A DNA stretch of 64,000 nucleotides from Pseudomonadota bacterium (GCA_018821715.1 JAHJLN010000160.1:1-64000); one strand, 5' to 3'; shown: positions 25,925-34,869, numbered from the stretch's first letter. The notes: generated by a model from the letters alone, not told the origin. Program-made: numbers and translations.

Positions 25925-27217
25925 TTATGGACGGCCGTTTTTCGGCGGGGGGCCTTTTCGGGCTTTTTTTTTAATGGGAACAGATCCCCCCCGAACACAC
26001 CTGACATAATTTAATACTCTTCTGGCATCACCCTGGGGACCATGACCCAGGGCCGGGCTTCCGGTTTTTGGATCACTTCTCTGGGCACCGGCACCATGGA
26101 CATCCATGGTGACACCGTTCATTTGCCCAATGGCTCGCCCAAAAGAAATATAAACGGCATTAGCCCCTTCTCTCGGACCGTCCAGGTGAGTGGTGGACGT
26201 CCAGAAAAACGGATAATCCGTCTGCCCCGCCTCATTAACAATGGCGGTTGTATTGAAGACCGGGTCAAGGCAGGGGGAACGGCTTGTGGAAGGTGAACGG
26301 GTATAATCTACTATATACTGCAACTCCTTGGCATTGGGAAGCCGCCAGTCGCTGTATCCTGCACAGGTTAACTTCTGTGCATAGGTTAACGCATCAGCCC
26401 AGTTCATGGCCCGTTGACTGTCAGACTGCATCCACATCATTCCGGTTGCCTGGTCTGTGATTGTGCCGTCTTTATTGTCGTGAAACTCATTTTTCCCATA
26501 TGATGCGCCTCTAACATATCGGGCATAAAAAAATTTTTCCCTTGATCTTCCGGGTTTTTTATAGCCGTACCCTTTGATCCTGCCATCTGCAAAGTTGACG
26601 CCAAAAAGCGTTTTTGCGTTGCCCATGGTGGTACTGACATATTGTGTACTCGATAGCCATTGGGCATCGATATATCTTTCCCCGGCAGCAATGTTTCCAT
26701 ATTTAAAATCAAAATAATCCGTATTGATATAGGGTATGGCATTGGTAGGAACCCCTGCCGTAAGATTTCTTTTGTTAAACCCTGTGTTCCCGTTAAAATT
26801 CATCAAAGAATACAATTCCTTGATATTGGGAACTCTCCAGTCGGTATAGCCGCCAAGAGTCATGTTTTCTGCAATGCTTTCCGCTGCAGCCAGGCTGACT
26901 TTTTTGGCATCAACCGCTTTGGACCACATTAAACCGGTTACAAGATCAGTAATGGTTCCATCACGATTGTCTCGATAGGAGGGAGGATTCCCTTGGTATT
27001 GTGCATCCTGGCCGTAAAAAGAACCGGTTGGATCAGGAAAGCCTATCTCCCCTGAATTTCCGTAGCACTTGTTTTGTCCTGTATCCACCACAGGGCTTGG
27101 GGCAAGCGGCTGAGCGAGGATAAATTCAATAAAAAGCAATGGGATCGCAAACCCTGTTGCCAGTATCGTTACGATTTTTTTTACGGTTTCTCTTATTTCC
27201 ACTGAATGCTGCTCCAT
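25925..27217 (-). CDS. exported protein with two DUF1566 (Lcl C-terminal-like) domains
   Basis: A 430-aa protein with an N-terminal hydrophobic segment (about 13-35, signal peptide or anchor). Two tandem copies of the DUF1566 domain follow: copy one from about 65 (DNRDGTITDLVTGLMWSK, GGYTDWRVPNIKELYSLM) and copy two from about 245 (DNKDGTITDQATGMMWMQ, GYSDWRLPNAKELQYIVD). The domain is common in surface proteins and related to the FGE/C-lectin-like fold. Its ligand is unknown, but adhesion or binding at the cell surface is typical. The tail is basic and proline-rich (KKKARKGPPPKNGRP). Confidence 0.75.
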   Translation of the reverse strand: MEQHSVEIRETVKKIVTILATGFAIPLLFIEFILAQPLAPSPVVDTGQNKCYGNSGEIGFPDPTGSFYGQDAQYQGNPPSYRDNRDGTITDLVTGLMWSKAVDAKKVSLAAAESIAENMTLGGYTDWRVPNIKELYSLMNFNGNTGFNKRNLTAGVPTNAIPYINTDYFDFKYGNIAAGERYIDAQWLSSTQYVSTTMGNAKTLFGVNFADGRIKGYGYKKPGRSREKFFYARYVRGASYGKNEFHDNKDGTITDQATGMMWMQSDSQRAMNWADALTYAQKLTCAGYSDWRLPNAKELQYIVDYTRSPSTSRSPCLDPVFNTTAIVNEAGQTDYPFFWTSTTHLDGPREGANAVYISFGRAIGQMNGVTMDVHGAGAQRSDPKTGSPALGHGPQGDARRVLNYVRCVRGGSVPIKKKARKGPPPKNGRP

Positions 27218-27323
27218 TTATCATCATCAATTTAAAAAAAATAACAAAATAAAACCCATTAAAAAAAATCATATCAGCAAATTGTCACACAAATAAGAAG
27301 AAACTATGAAGATAATGTGAAAT

Positions 27324-27521
27324 TTATTTAAGAGCTTCGCAGTATTGTCCCGGTGTAATACCATATATTTTTTTGAATATACGGTTCAGATGGCTCTGAT
27401 CAAAAAATCCGGTTGCATGTGCCGCATCCATAATCGGCACTTTTTTTTCCATCAATTCCCGGGCTTTTAACGCTCTGACATGGTTCAAATAGGTATGGGG
27501 GGTCAATGTGAAAAATACCAA
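27324..27521 (-). pseudogene. remnant of an AraC-family regulator (C-terminal HTH only)
   Basis: Only the second half of an AraC/XylS DNA-binding domain remains: LTPHTYLNHVRALKARELME, GFFDQSHLNRIFKKIYGITP and a stop. An intact protein would have another 200 or more upstream residues. The similarity starts exactly where the substrate-binding protein gene ends (stop at 27503-27505), indicating a deletion or insertion junction there. The fragment has no ribosome-binding site. Confidence 0.7.
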
Positions 27522-28237
27522 TCGAAAATGATATTATTAACTTCTCCATCCTGTTGCATTTTTTTTATTTCTGTGTTGATCTTTCCAATGATCTTATCAT
27601 GTTTTCCTTTTGTGAAACCGATATGCCCGAACTTAATCGTTAGCGGCCTGGATAATGTCCGAAACTCAGACGTCAACTTCTCTTTATTTAAAATGTAAAG
27701 GCCAACCAGCTTATCACACGGATAAACGTGAATTCGTGCGGAAAGGATTTTTTTAAAATTTGACAAATGGCTGTCGGATTTTTCTCTTATAAATATGGGG
27801 GAATTATCAAATTCCGGCCCATAGGAGTATCCACGCATAACCCCTATGGTTAATCCTTTCAAATCTTCTAATGTTTCGAATTGAATATCAGCGTCTTTTC
27901 GTACAAAAAAAACAATGGGATTGTCGATAATGGGATCTGTAAAATCGAAAAGTTCCAACCGTTCTTTGGTTTTGGTAAAACTGAACAAACCATCTATTTC
28001 ACCTTGTTTGGTTAAAATGTAAGCGCGCTTGAACGGCAGGTATTTCAAGGTTAACGAAACGTCTGCACGTTTGAAAAGAGTGGTGACAATCTTCACCATA
28101 ATCCCCTTTGCCTGGTTGTCTTCCCGAAATTCATAAGGGGGAAAATCAATATACCCCAGATTGATTTCTTCTGCACTGATGCTGCGCTCAAAAAAAACCA
28201 GGAATACCAATAAACAGATTGTCAAAATTTTTCTCAT
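27503..28237 (-). CDS. family 3 extracellular solute-binding protein
   Basis: A 244-aa periplasmic protein starting at ATG 28237 (GAAGGG ten bases upstream). The longer TTG reading is unlikely because the signal peptide MRKILTICLLVFLVFF begins at this ATG. The mature part follows the SBP_bac_3 pattern: LGYIDFPPYEFRED, GEIDGLFSFTKTKERLE, and LKGLTIGVMRGYSYG. No permease or ATPase gene is adjacent, so it may be an orphan amino-acid-type binding or sensing protein. Its end abuts an AraC remnant. Confidence 0.75.
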   Translation of the reverse strand: MRKILTICLLVFLVFFERSISAEEINLGYIDFPPYEFREDNQAKGIMVKIVTTLFKRADVSLTLKYLPFKRAYILTKQGEIDGLFSFTKTKERLELFDFTDPIIDNPIVFFVRKDADIQFETLEDLKGLTIGVMRGYSYGPEFDNSPIFIREKSDSHLSNFKKILSARIHVYPCDKLVGLYILNKEKLTSEFRTLSRPLTIKFGHIGFTKGKHDKIIGKINTEIKKMQQDGEVNNIIFDWYFSH

Positions 28238-28310
28238 AGAAAAAAGACCCTTCAGGCGTGGCAAGATATATAACAACTGCCTTTTTTGAAATCCATTGGC
28301 TTAATTTAGA

Positions 28311-29639
28311 TTACTCTGCTGATCTTAAAATAATCTTTTTTTCTTTGGCAAAGGTTTCTGCAGATGCTTCAACTTTCTTTCTCACATAGTCCTTTAATGG
28401 TGAAATCCAGCCACTGACGGAGACCCATTCTTTGCCATCCCATTGCTGAACTCTCACCCAGCCGCCGCCTTCATGGTCGGCCGGCGTGGTTTTGATGGCG
28501 GGCAGAAGACCTTTTGCCCCGATTTCATCAATTCGTTCTTCCGTAATATTCAGGTGTTCCAGGGCCCACTGCATCTGCTCACCTGTCACCACCTGGACAC
28601 CGAATTTTTTATGAGCAGTTCGAAGGGCTTCTTCCGATATAATTGCCCAAATAATTCCCCGGTTATAAAACACTGTCCCGACCCGGGTCAAAGAAATACT
28701 TCCTTTCATGGAGCCATAGACAGTATCGATAATTTGCCGGATTAAAGGAAAATTTTTCCCAACGCCATGAAAATTGGTAGCATAATAGCCTTTTGCAGCC
28801 GATTCTACCGGCAGCACTGTCTCTTCAGACCCGCACCACCAGAAACCAATGATGCGATCAATGGGGAACCCGTGCCTTGCCGCCTCCTTAAGAGGAACGG
28901 TGCAGGAAATACCAAAGTTCCGGTTGATAACCCAGTCCGCCTTAAACCGGGTGGTGATGTCGTCCCATTGTGCTTTCTGGTCAATCCCCGGCCAGGCCAC
29001 AGAATAGTGTTTAACAACAAACCCATAGGTTCTGGACATGTCATCCAGTATGGTTTCGGTTTCTTTTCCAAAGGCCAGGTCCAGATGCAGGTTGGCGATT
29101 TTTAACCCCTTGAGCTTCTCCATACCGCCCATTTTCCCGGCAATGAATTTGATTTTGCCTGTTGACTGGGACCAGTAATTGGTGGGGATATTAAAAAAAT
29201 AGGGGAAAACCCGCCCGTCTGAACAATCTGTCCTGCCATAACCAACTGAAAGGACAGGAATCCTGTCCCGGGTTGCTTTTTCAATCAGGGCATAGGCGAC
29301 CCCTGTACTGAACGGGTGAACATAAGCGGGTTTTTTTGATTTGAATTGTTCATAGTAGTCCACTGCCCGTTCAACATTATAACCGGTCTCATATTCTTCC
29401 CATTCATACATGATCCCATTAACTCCGCCCTGTAGGTTTCTCAGCTGCATAAAATCGATCATTCCGCTGGCAAGTCCGCTGCCCGCTGCAGAGAAGGTCC
29501 CTACCCGATATGAAAGAATAGGGACAAATTGTTTGGGCACCTTTTTTTCCCCATCATCGCCCAATACCTGACTGGAAAACATCATCAAATGGATGACCAC
29601 CATAATACAGCAATAGGAAATGTTGACCTTATGTCCCAT
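28311..29639 (-). CDS. Liv-type periplasmic substrate-binding protein, paralogue of the one at 42266
   Basis: A 442-aa type I periplasmic binding protein with a signal peptide (cleaved near 27). It is clearly paralogous to the protein at 42266-43591 through its length. Shared blocks include SVGYGRTD versus SLGYGRTD, DGRVFPY, NYWSQ, and VTGEQMQWALEHLNITEERI versus ITGEEMQWGLEHLNITAERI. It probably feeds the same or a similar LivHMGF importer. An IS remnant separates it from the beta-oxidation operon upstream on the same strand, so the gene may once have been part of that operon. Confidence 0.85.
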   Translation of the reverse strand: MGHKVNISYCCIMVVIHLMMFSSQVLGDDGEKKVPKQFVPILSYRVGTFSAAGSGLASGMIDFMQLRNLQGGVNGIMYEWEEYETGYNVERAVDYYEQFKSKKPAYVHPFSTGVAYALIEKATRDRIPVLSVGYGRTDCSDGRVFPYFFNIPTNYWSQSTGKIKFIAGKMGGMEKLKGLKIANLHLDLAFGKETETILDDMSRTYGFVVKHYSVAWPGIDQKAQWDDITTRFKADWVINRNFGISCTVPLKEAARHGFPIDRIIGFWWCGSEETVLPVESAAKGYYATNFHGVGKNFPLIRQIIDTVYGSMKGSISLTRVGTVFYNRGIIWAIISEEALRTAHKKFGVQVVTGEQMQWALEHLNITEERIDEIGAKGLLPAIKTTPADHEGGGWVRVQQWDGKEWVSVSGWISPLKDYVRKKVEASAETFAKEKKIILRSAE

Positions 29640-29760
29640 TTTTTCCCCTTTTTTAGCATTGAAATATGTTTTAGTGATAATACAGGCAATTTTATATACT
29701 ACATGACAATAGCAAATGCGGGTATTGGTGTCAAGTACCGCAAACCATTACTCCAGGGCC

Positions 29761-29985
29761 AACGCACGCTTTTTTATCATTTGACCGATCATGGGACCGT
29801 CTCAGTGTTTTGCTATCTATTGCGATGCCCTGGCCTTTTATCTGTTCTGTCACAGATTCAATCCAACGCTTAAAACTATTTTGGAATTAATTGGGGCTCA
29901 TTTTTTCAAAAATCCTGCCAAAAGTGTCATGCGAAGATATTCCATGAGGCAGTTCTATAAATTTTGAAAGCCATTTACACTTCTC
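29761..29985 (-). pseudogene. ISAs1-family transposase remnant
   Basis: Reading the minus strand from about 29985 gives WLSKFIELPHGISSHDTFGR, then FEKMSPN, an in-frame TAA, FKRWIESVTEQIKGQGIAID and SKTLRRSHDRSNDKKA. This matches the internal core of ISAs1 (H-repeat-type) DDE transposases. The N-terminal region and the C-terminal half are missing, and the stop codon confirms decay. The IS end, with a hairpin shared with 195-221, lies immediately beyond at 29983-30036. The rest of 29642-30052 shows no gene. Confidence 0.75.
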
Positions 29986-30009
29986 AAGCAGTCAGGACGA
30001 CTGCTTGAG
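29983..30009. repeat. perfect hairpin shared with the MITE at 121-249
   Basis: Arms CTCAAGCAGTC and GACTGCTTGAG with loop AGGAC. The copy at 195-221 has CATAAGCAGTC/GACTGCTTATG: two base pairs changed on both sides with pairing kept. The shared 52-bp block continues to 30034, ending CCCTG at the presumed IS terminus. Confidence 0.7.
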
Positions 30010-30052
30010 ATTTAACGAAATCCCCCTTGCCCTGTAGTCGTGCATACATGGG

Positions 30053-31207
30053 TTATAGTGATCCTTTGGCCAGCATTCTTCCAATAATCATGCGCAGAAT
30101 TTCAGACGTGCCTTCTACAATCTGTAATAATTTGGCCCCTTGATAATACCGTGATACCGGATATTCTTCCATGTATCCGTAACCACCGTGAATCTGAACC
30201 GCGTCACTGGCTACTTTTTCCAACATTTCCGTAGCATATAGTTTAGCTGCAGTGGCCTCAAAAGCATGGGGAATACCCTTATCCTTCATCCAGGCGGCTT
30301 TAAGATATTGGTTCCTGGCAAGCTCTATGGACACAGCCATGTCTGCCAGCTTGAACTGGATGGACTGAAAATCAAAGATGGGTCGGCCGAATTGCTTTCT
30401 TCCTCTGGCATGGCGCAAGGATTCGTCCAGACAGGCCTGGGCCAGCCCCACTGCCACAGCGGCAATACTGATACGACCGGTTTCCAGCACACTCAAATGC
30501 TGTGAAAAACCACGCTCCGGATTTCCCAAAAGATTATCCGCCGGGATGGTGCAATTGGAAAGAATCACTTCATGGGTAGCCGAGGCGTGCCAGGCATTTT
30601 TTCGATACCGTTCACCCAGTTTAAATCCTGGTGCCTCTTTTGGGACGATAAAGGTGGCAATCACCTCCTTGCCGCTATCAAGCCGGGTATTGGCTGCCAC
30701 AAGAACCAGGGATGCGTTGTCCAGTCCGATATTGGTGATAAATTGTTTGGTGCCGTTAAGGACCCAGTTGCCACCAATCCGTTCAGCAGTTGTGGACAGG
30801 GAACCTGCATCTGAACCTGAATCCGGTTCAGTAAGACCGAACGCACCAATTTTGACCCCTTCCACTAAAGGAATAAGCCATTTTTGCTTCTGTTCTTCAG
30901 TACCGAAAACAAATAGTTCCTGGGCTGCAATGCTGGTGGTAACGTCCAGCATTGCACCCAGGGTGATGTCAGCCCGGGATATTTCCTCAATCACCAGATG
31001 GGTGCTTACCCAGTCCCCATCCATGCCGCCGTACGCTTCCGGGAACGGAATGCCCATCAACCCCAGATCAGCCATCTTCTCCATGAGATCATAAGGATAT
31101 TCCCCGGTTCTTTCCATCTCTTCGGCCCTGGGCGCGATTTCCTTTCGTGCAAAGTTCCGAACCTCATCTCGAATCATCTTTTGTTCTTTTGTCAGCTCAA
31201 AGTACAT
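30053..31207 (-). CDS. acyl-CoA dehydrogenase
   Basis: A 384-aa FAD enzyme that introduces the alpha,beta double bond into an acyl-CoA. The family blocks are in order: GAFGLTEPDSGSDAGS (FAD/substrate loop), GTKQFITNIG, RKQFGRPI, QIHGGYGYMEEYP and the C-terminal QIVEGTSEILRMIIGRML with the catalytic-base Glu of VEGTSE. Size and motifs fit short- or medium-chain-type dehydrogenases such as BbsG or isovaleryl/glutaryl relatives. It is last in the sigma-54-controlled operon with SDR, hydratase, thiolase and DUF35 genes. Electrons would go to ETF, which is not encoded here. Confidence 0.9.
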   Translation of the reverse strand: MYFELTKEQKMIRDEVRNFARKEIAPRAEEMERTGEYPYDLMEKMADLGLMGIPFPEAYGGMDGDWVSTHLVIEEISRADITLGAMLDVTTSIAAQELFVFGTEEQKQKWLIPLVEGVKIGAFGLTEPDSGSDAGSLSTTAERIGGNWVLNGTKQFITNIGLDNASLVLVAANTRLDSGKEVIATFIVPKEAPGFKLGERYRKNAWHASATHEVILSNCTIPADNLLGNPERGFSQHLSVLETGRISIAAVAVGLAQACLDESLRHARGRKQFGRPIFDFQSIQFKLADMAVSIELARNQYLKAAWMKDKGIPHAFEATAAKLYATEMLEKVASDAVQIHGGYGYMEEYPVSRYYQGAKLLQIVEGTSEILRMIIGRMLAKGSL

Positions 31208-31312
31208 TCTTTTTCCTTTTTTTATATATTAAAACTATTTAATATTCGACTGTCGTAATCCTAACCTATGATGCCGAACATCTCGCTGTTTGCCTGAAAA
31301 CTGCAGGTTCGT

Positions 31313-31723
31313 TCAATGCAAAAGTGAAAACAAGGGCCTTGCCGCCTCTCCACTTGAATATCGGTCACCTGGAAATACCTTGTGGCCGAGTCTTACCCGT
31401 CTGTCGATCAAACGCATATCAGCCTCAACAGGATCGATGCCCGAAAGATTTCCTGCAATCCAGGGACCTTCATCAAGTTCGACCATGACGATGACATAGG
31501 GTGCTTCCACCTCCCTGCCCATAGGAGCAACATAGGTTGTGGTAAAGGTGACTATCTTTCCTGTGCCGCTCATCTCGACCACTGAAAGATCTGTTTTGGC
31601 ACACGCCTGGCAGGTCATTTTCGGTGGACAGGTAATGGTGCTGCAACCCGCACATCTGAGCCCCAGCAACTTATTTTTTTTTAATGCATTGCTATAGGTT
31701 TGAAAATTGAGTATCTGTTCCAT
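31313..31723 (-). CDS. DUF35 Zn-ribbon/OB-fold protein, thiolase partner
   Basis: A 136-aa protein with a rubredoxin-like zinc ribbon at the N-terminus (C24-x2-C27-x10-C38-x2-C41) and an OB-fold (VEMSGTGKIVTFTTTYV). DUF35 proteins form complexes with thiolase-like partners, for example acetoacetyl-CoA thiolase/HMG-CoA synthase in archaea, Ltp2 aldolases in steroid degradation, and BbsA/BbsB in anaerobic toluene degradation. The thiolase gene is 24 bp upstream, supporting such a complex. Confidence 0.85.
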   Translation of the reverse strand: MEQILNFQTYSNALKKNKLLGLRCAGCSTITCPPKMTCQACAKTDLSVVEMSGTGKIVTFTTTYVAPMGREVEAPYVIVMVELDEGPWIAGNLSGIDPVEADMRLIDRRVRLGHKVFPGDRYSSGEAARPLFSLLH

Positions 31724-31747
31724 AATTGATCCATCTCCGTTTATTGT

Positions 31748-32923
31748 TTACTCTGATTTTAGAACCAGATTAACGATAACGCCGTCACCGCCCAGCGTGT
31801 CCACAAGTCCAACCTTGGCACCTTCAACTTGTCTTCCCTGGCTCACAAGATCTCCTCTTAATTGGCTGACGATTTCATAGACCTGGGATGCGCCTGTGGC
31901 ACCAATGGGGTGGCCTTTGGATTTCAGACCACCTGAAATATTTATGGGAATCCTGCCGGCAAGATCTGTTTCCTTTTTTTCCCATAGTTCGCCACCTTTG
32001 CCGAAATCAGCAAATCCCAGACTTTCGGCGGCAATGATGCTGGCGATGCTGAAGCAATCATGAAGTTCGCACACATCAATATCATCAGGACCGACACCGG
32101 CCATTTTATAGGCTTGTTTCACCGATACCTCCCGGGCTTTCAACCGCGGCAGGTACTTGTATTGCGAGCTGAGCATTCCGGATGATGCCTGGCCCACACC
32201 GGCAATATAAACCGGTTTATCCGTGAGTTTTTTGGCGACCTCTTCCGATGCCAGGACAAGCGCTGCAGCACCATCGGAAAAAGGACAGCAGTCGAGCAAT
32301 TGCAGTGGTGTTGTCACCATAAAACCATTGAGCACCTTATCAATGGTGATCTTTTTTTGAAACTGGGCATGGGGATTGAGAATGCCGTATTCGTGGGATT
32401 GCACAGAAACCATAGCCATCTGTTCCTTGAGCTTCTCCAATGGGATGCCGTACCGTGAGGCATATAGATGGGTAAGCATTGCAAAAAAGGAAGGAAACGT
32501 GAATCCTGAGGGATACTCATATCGGGCGTCATGAAACATGGCAAAGGTTCGTGTTGCCAAGGCAGTCCCCATGGCTGTGGCTTTTTCAACACCACCAGCC
32601 AGGACAATATCATAGGCACCGGAAGCCACCCACATAAATGCATCCCGGATAGCCATGGTTGCTGAAGCACAAGCCCCTTCAAAGCGGCTGGCCGGAACAT
32701 TGAAACAACCGATATTATCCGCAAGATAGGACTGAATCATTCCCTGGCCCTCGGAAAAATCACCCAGAACATTCCCGCAGAAGATAGCCTGGATATCTTT
32801 GGATTTCAAATTCGAACGAATGATGGCATCCATGGAGGCTTCGGACAACAGCTCAAGCTGGGTTCTGGGTGAATCGGAAACAAATTGGGTATGTCCCATA
32901 CCGACAACGGCAACTTTTCTCAT
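31748..32923 (-). CDS. SCPx/lipid-transfer-type thiolase
   Basis: A 391-aa thiolase-superfamily enzyme. The start is ATG 32923, with TAGGAG upstream; the preceding in-frame extension is not conserved in character. The nucleophile Cys is in EGACASATMA, the catalytic His in VCELHDCFSIA, and the second His in GGLKSKGHPIGATG. As in SCP2-type thiolases, the C-terminal CxG cysteine is replaced (DTLGGDG). The adjacent DUF35 partner suggests thiolytic or retro-aldol cleavage of a bulky or branched 3-oxo/3-hydroxyacyl-CoA. Confidence 0.85.
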   Translation of the reverse strand: MRKVAVVGMGHTQFVSDSPRTQLELLSEASMDAIIRSNLKSKDIQAIFCGNVLGDFSEGQGMIQSYLADNIGCFNVPASRFEGACASATMAIRDAFMWVASGAYDIVLAGGVEKATAMGTALATRTFAMFHDARYEYPSGFTFPSFFAMLTHLYASRYGIPLEKLKEQMAMVSVQSHEYGILNPHAQFQKKITIDKVLNGFMVTTPLQLLDCCPFSDGAAALVLASEEVAKKLTDKPVYIAGVGQASSGMLSSQYKYLPRLKAREVSVKQAYKMAGVGPDDIDVCELHDCFSIASIIAAESLGFADFGKGGELWEKKETDLAGRIPINISGGLKSKGHPIGATGASQVYEIVSQLRGDLVSQGRQVEGAKVGLVDTLGGDGVIVNLVLKSE

Positions 32924-32970
32924 AATTATTCTCCTATACAATTTTCAGCGTAAATCCACTAATCGATCTG

Positions 32971-33762
32971 CTATTTACAAATAAATTTTGGTATTCGCTT
33001 TTCAATAAATGCAGCCATTCCCTCTTTTTGATCATGTGTGGCAAAAAGCCATTCAAAACACCGGGTTTCATATTTAAGAGCTGAATAAAGATCCATATTC
33101 ATGCCGTCGTTGACAGCCATTTTTGTCATCTTCAAGGCAAATGCCGGTTTTAAGGAGCATTTGGCCGCCATTGCTCCGGCCGCATCCATCAAAGAAGCCG
33201 TGGGCACGACCTTATTCACTAGTCCGATACGAAGGGCTTCCTTCGCATCAATGGATTCACCGGTATACAATAGCTCTTTTGCTTTCCCGACACCGACAAG
33301 TCTTGGGAGACGCTGAGTTCCGCCTCCCCCCGGAATGACACCGATATTAATTTCAGGTTGTCCGAAAATAGCGGTTTCAGAGGCGATACGGATATCGCAC
33401 GCCAGGGCCAATTCACACCCACCCCCGAGTGCCAACCCGCTGATGGCGGCAATAACCGGTACCAAAAAGCCTTCAATGGTATTAAACAGTGCATGTACCC
33501 GGGTGATAAACCGATGTGCCTCAACCGGCGTGGTTATCCGACAGATTTCCCTGATATCCCCACCTGCGGCAAAGACCTTTTCACTGCCGCAGATAATGAC
33601 CGCCGTAAGGGCCTGGTCATCAGCCAATTCATCAAAGGCATGGTGCAGTTCTTTTACCAGTTCACTATCCAGAGCGTTCATGCTTTGGGGCTTGTTTAAT
33701 GTAATGATCCCTATGCCCTCATTTTTTTCGCAGATAATCGTGTTAAAATTCATCCTTTTCAT
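32971..33762 (-). CDS. enoyl-CoA hydratase/isomerase
   Basis: A 263-aa crotonase-fold protein that hydrates enoyl-CoA. The oxyanion-hole segments are ISGLALGGGCELALACDIRI and AAGGDIREI. Both catalytic glutamates of classical hydratases appear, in FGQPEINIGVIPGGGG and KAKELLYTG. Start ATG 33762 with AAGGAAAGG close by; ATG 33753 is an alternative. It lies 21 bp after the SDR gene in the beta-oxidation operon. Confidence 0.9.
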   Translation of the reverse strand: MKRMNFNTIICEKNEGIGIITLNKPQSMNALDSELVKELHHAFDELADDQALTAVIICGSEKVFAAGGDIREICRITTPVEAHRFITRVHALFNTIEGFLVPVIAAISGLALGGGCELALACDIRIASETAIFGQPEINIGVIPGGGGTQRLPRLVGVGKAKELLYTGESIDAKEALRIGLVNKVVPTASLMDAAGAMAAKCSLKPAFALKMTKMAVNDGMNMDLYSALKYETRCFEWLFATHDQKEGMAAFIEKRIPKFICK

Positions 33763-33783
33763 CCTTTCCTTTTAACCAGCTGC

Positions 33784-34551
33784 TTAGCGAGCAGCCATGC
33801 GTATGGCGGCATCCAATCTTATGGTCTCGCCGTTTAACTGGGGATTGCCGATGACATGCATGGCAAGCCGCGCAAACTCTGATGGACGGCCCAACCGTTT
33901 GGGGAAGGGAATCATTTTTACCAGCGAAGTTTTTGCATTTTCAGGTAATCCGGACAGCATGGGTGTTTCGAACAGGCCCGGTGCAATTGTCATCACGCGG
34001 ATCCCATACTCACTAAACTCCCGTGCAATGGGGAGCGTTAACCCCACTACTCCGGCTTTTGACGCCGCATAAGCGGCCTGCCCTATTTGACCTTCATAAG
34101 CAGCCACCGAGGCTGTATTGATAACAACCCCTTTTTCACCATCACCATTGGGCACGTTTAAAACCATTTTTTCAGCAGCCAGCCGAATGATATTCATCGT
34201 GCCCATGAGATTGATATTGACGACTTTAAAAAACCCGCTCATTGACATAGGACAGCCCCTGTTGAGAACTTTGGCAGGGTTGACAACGCCGGCACAATTA
34301 ACGGCAAAGTGTATGGCACCAAAACTCACCATGGTTTGATGAATCGCAGCTGCAACATGATTTTCATCTATCACGTCTATTTTGCAGAAAATAGTTGAAG
34401 GGCCCAGCTCAGAAACGATTTTTTGTCCTCTGTCCTCATCAAAATCCAGTATGGCGACTTTGGCTCCCTCTTTTACAAACCCTCGGACGCACGCTTCACC
34501 CAAACCCGAAGCACCGCCGGTGACAATGGCTACGTGATCCCTTATTTCCAT
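33784..34551 (-). CDS. short-chain dehydrogenase, 3-hydroxyacyl-CoA dehydrogenase type 2-like
   Basis: A 255-aa NAD(P)-dependent SDR. It has TGGASGLG (cofactor loop), an acidic residue after the second strand (LDFDED, favouring NAD), NCAG, and the catalytic Ser in NTASVAAYEGQ with Y-AAS-K. The long insertion between NCAG and the active site and the ending GETIRLDAAIRMA resemble HSD17B10/type 2 3-hydroxyacyl-CoA dehydrogenases, which handle 2-methyl-branched substrates, and BbsC/D. It is the first gene of the operon driven by the sigma-54 promoter at 34669-34685. Confidence 0.85.
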   Translation of the reverse strand: MEIRDHVAIVTGGASGLGEACVRGFVKEGAKVAILDFDEDRGQKIVSELGPSTIFCKIDVIDENHVAAAIHQTMVSFGAIHFAVNCAGVVNPAKVLNRGCPMSMSGFFKVVNINLMGTMNIIRLAAEKMVLNVPNGDGEKGVVINTASVAAYEGQIGQAAYAASKAGVVGLTLPIAREFSEYGIRVMTIAPGLFETPMLSGLPENAKTSLVKMIPFPKRLGRPSEFARLAMHVIGNPQLNGETIRLDAAIRMAAR

Positions 34552-34668
34552 ATCTCATCTTCCTTTCCTAATTAACTTAGATTGTTTGATACTTTTGATT
34601 CAACCGCAGGGTTGTCGGGCCTGATTTAGTGACGACCAAAACTATCTGCATGTTCATGCACTTATGTT

Positions 34669-34685
34669 AGCAATTGATGTGCCAG
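34669..34685 (-). promoter_or_regulatory. sigma-54 promoter of the beta-oxidation operon
   Basis: On the minus strand CTGGCACATCAATTGCT: -24 TGGCAC (34684-34679) and -12 TTGCT (34673-34669) with exact 5-bp spacing. The expected start is about 34657, giving a leader of ~105 nt. An inverted repeat TCACTG/CAGTGA (34695-34712) lies just upstream. Confidence 0.8.
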
Positions 34686-34751
34686 AAAAGTAAGTCACTG
34701 AAATTGCAGTGATTATGATTTTAATTCAATTTTAAATATGCAATTGGGGCA

Positions 34752-34783
34752 GGACACCTGTCTTTTAAAAAGGACACTTGATT
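34752..34783. promoter_or_regulatory. upstream activator sites shared by the divergent promoters
   Basis: GGACACCTGTCT (34752-34763) and GGACACTTGATT (34772-34783) are 20 bp apart, on the same DNA face. They match the perfect palindrome GGACACATGTCC at 37210-37221. They lie about 70-100 bp upstream of the sigma-54 -24 box, the usual place for enhancer-binding-protein sites. Confidence 0.65.
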
Positions 34784-34806
34784 ATCATTCTTCATCATGA
34801 GACTAT
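34778..34806 (+). promoter_or_regulatory. possible sigma-70 promoter of the activator gene, overlapped by an activator site
   Basis: TTGATT (34778-34783), 17 bp, GACTAT (34801-34806). The -35 box lies inside the second GGACAC site, which would give negative autoregulation. Both hexamers are imperfect. Confidence 0.4.
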
Positions 34807-34869
34807 ATAGGATCGATAAATAGTTCACTCTCTGCCAAAACCAGACAGGCAGATTAAAAAGGAGATGCA

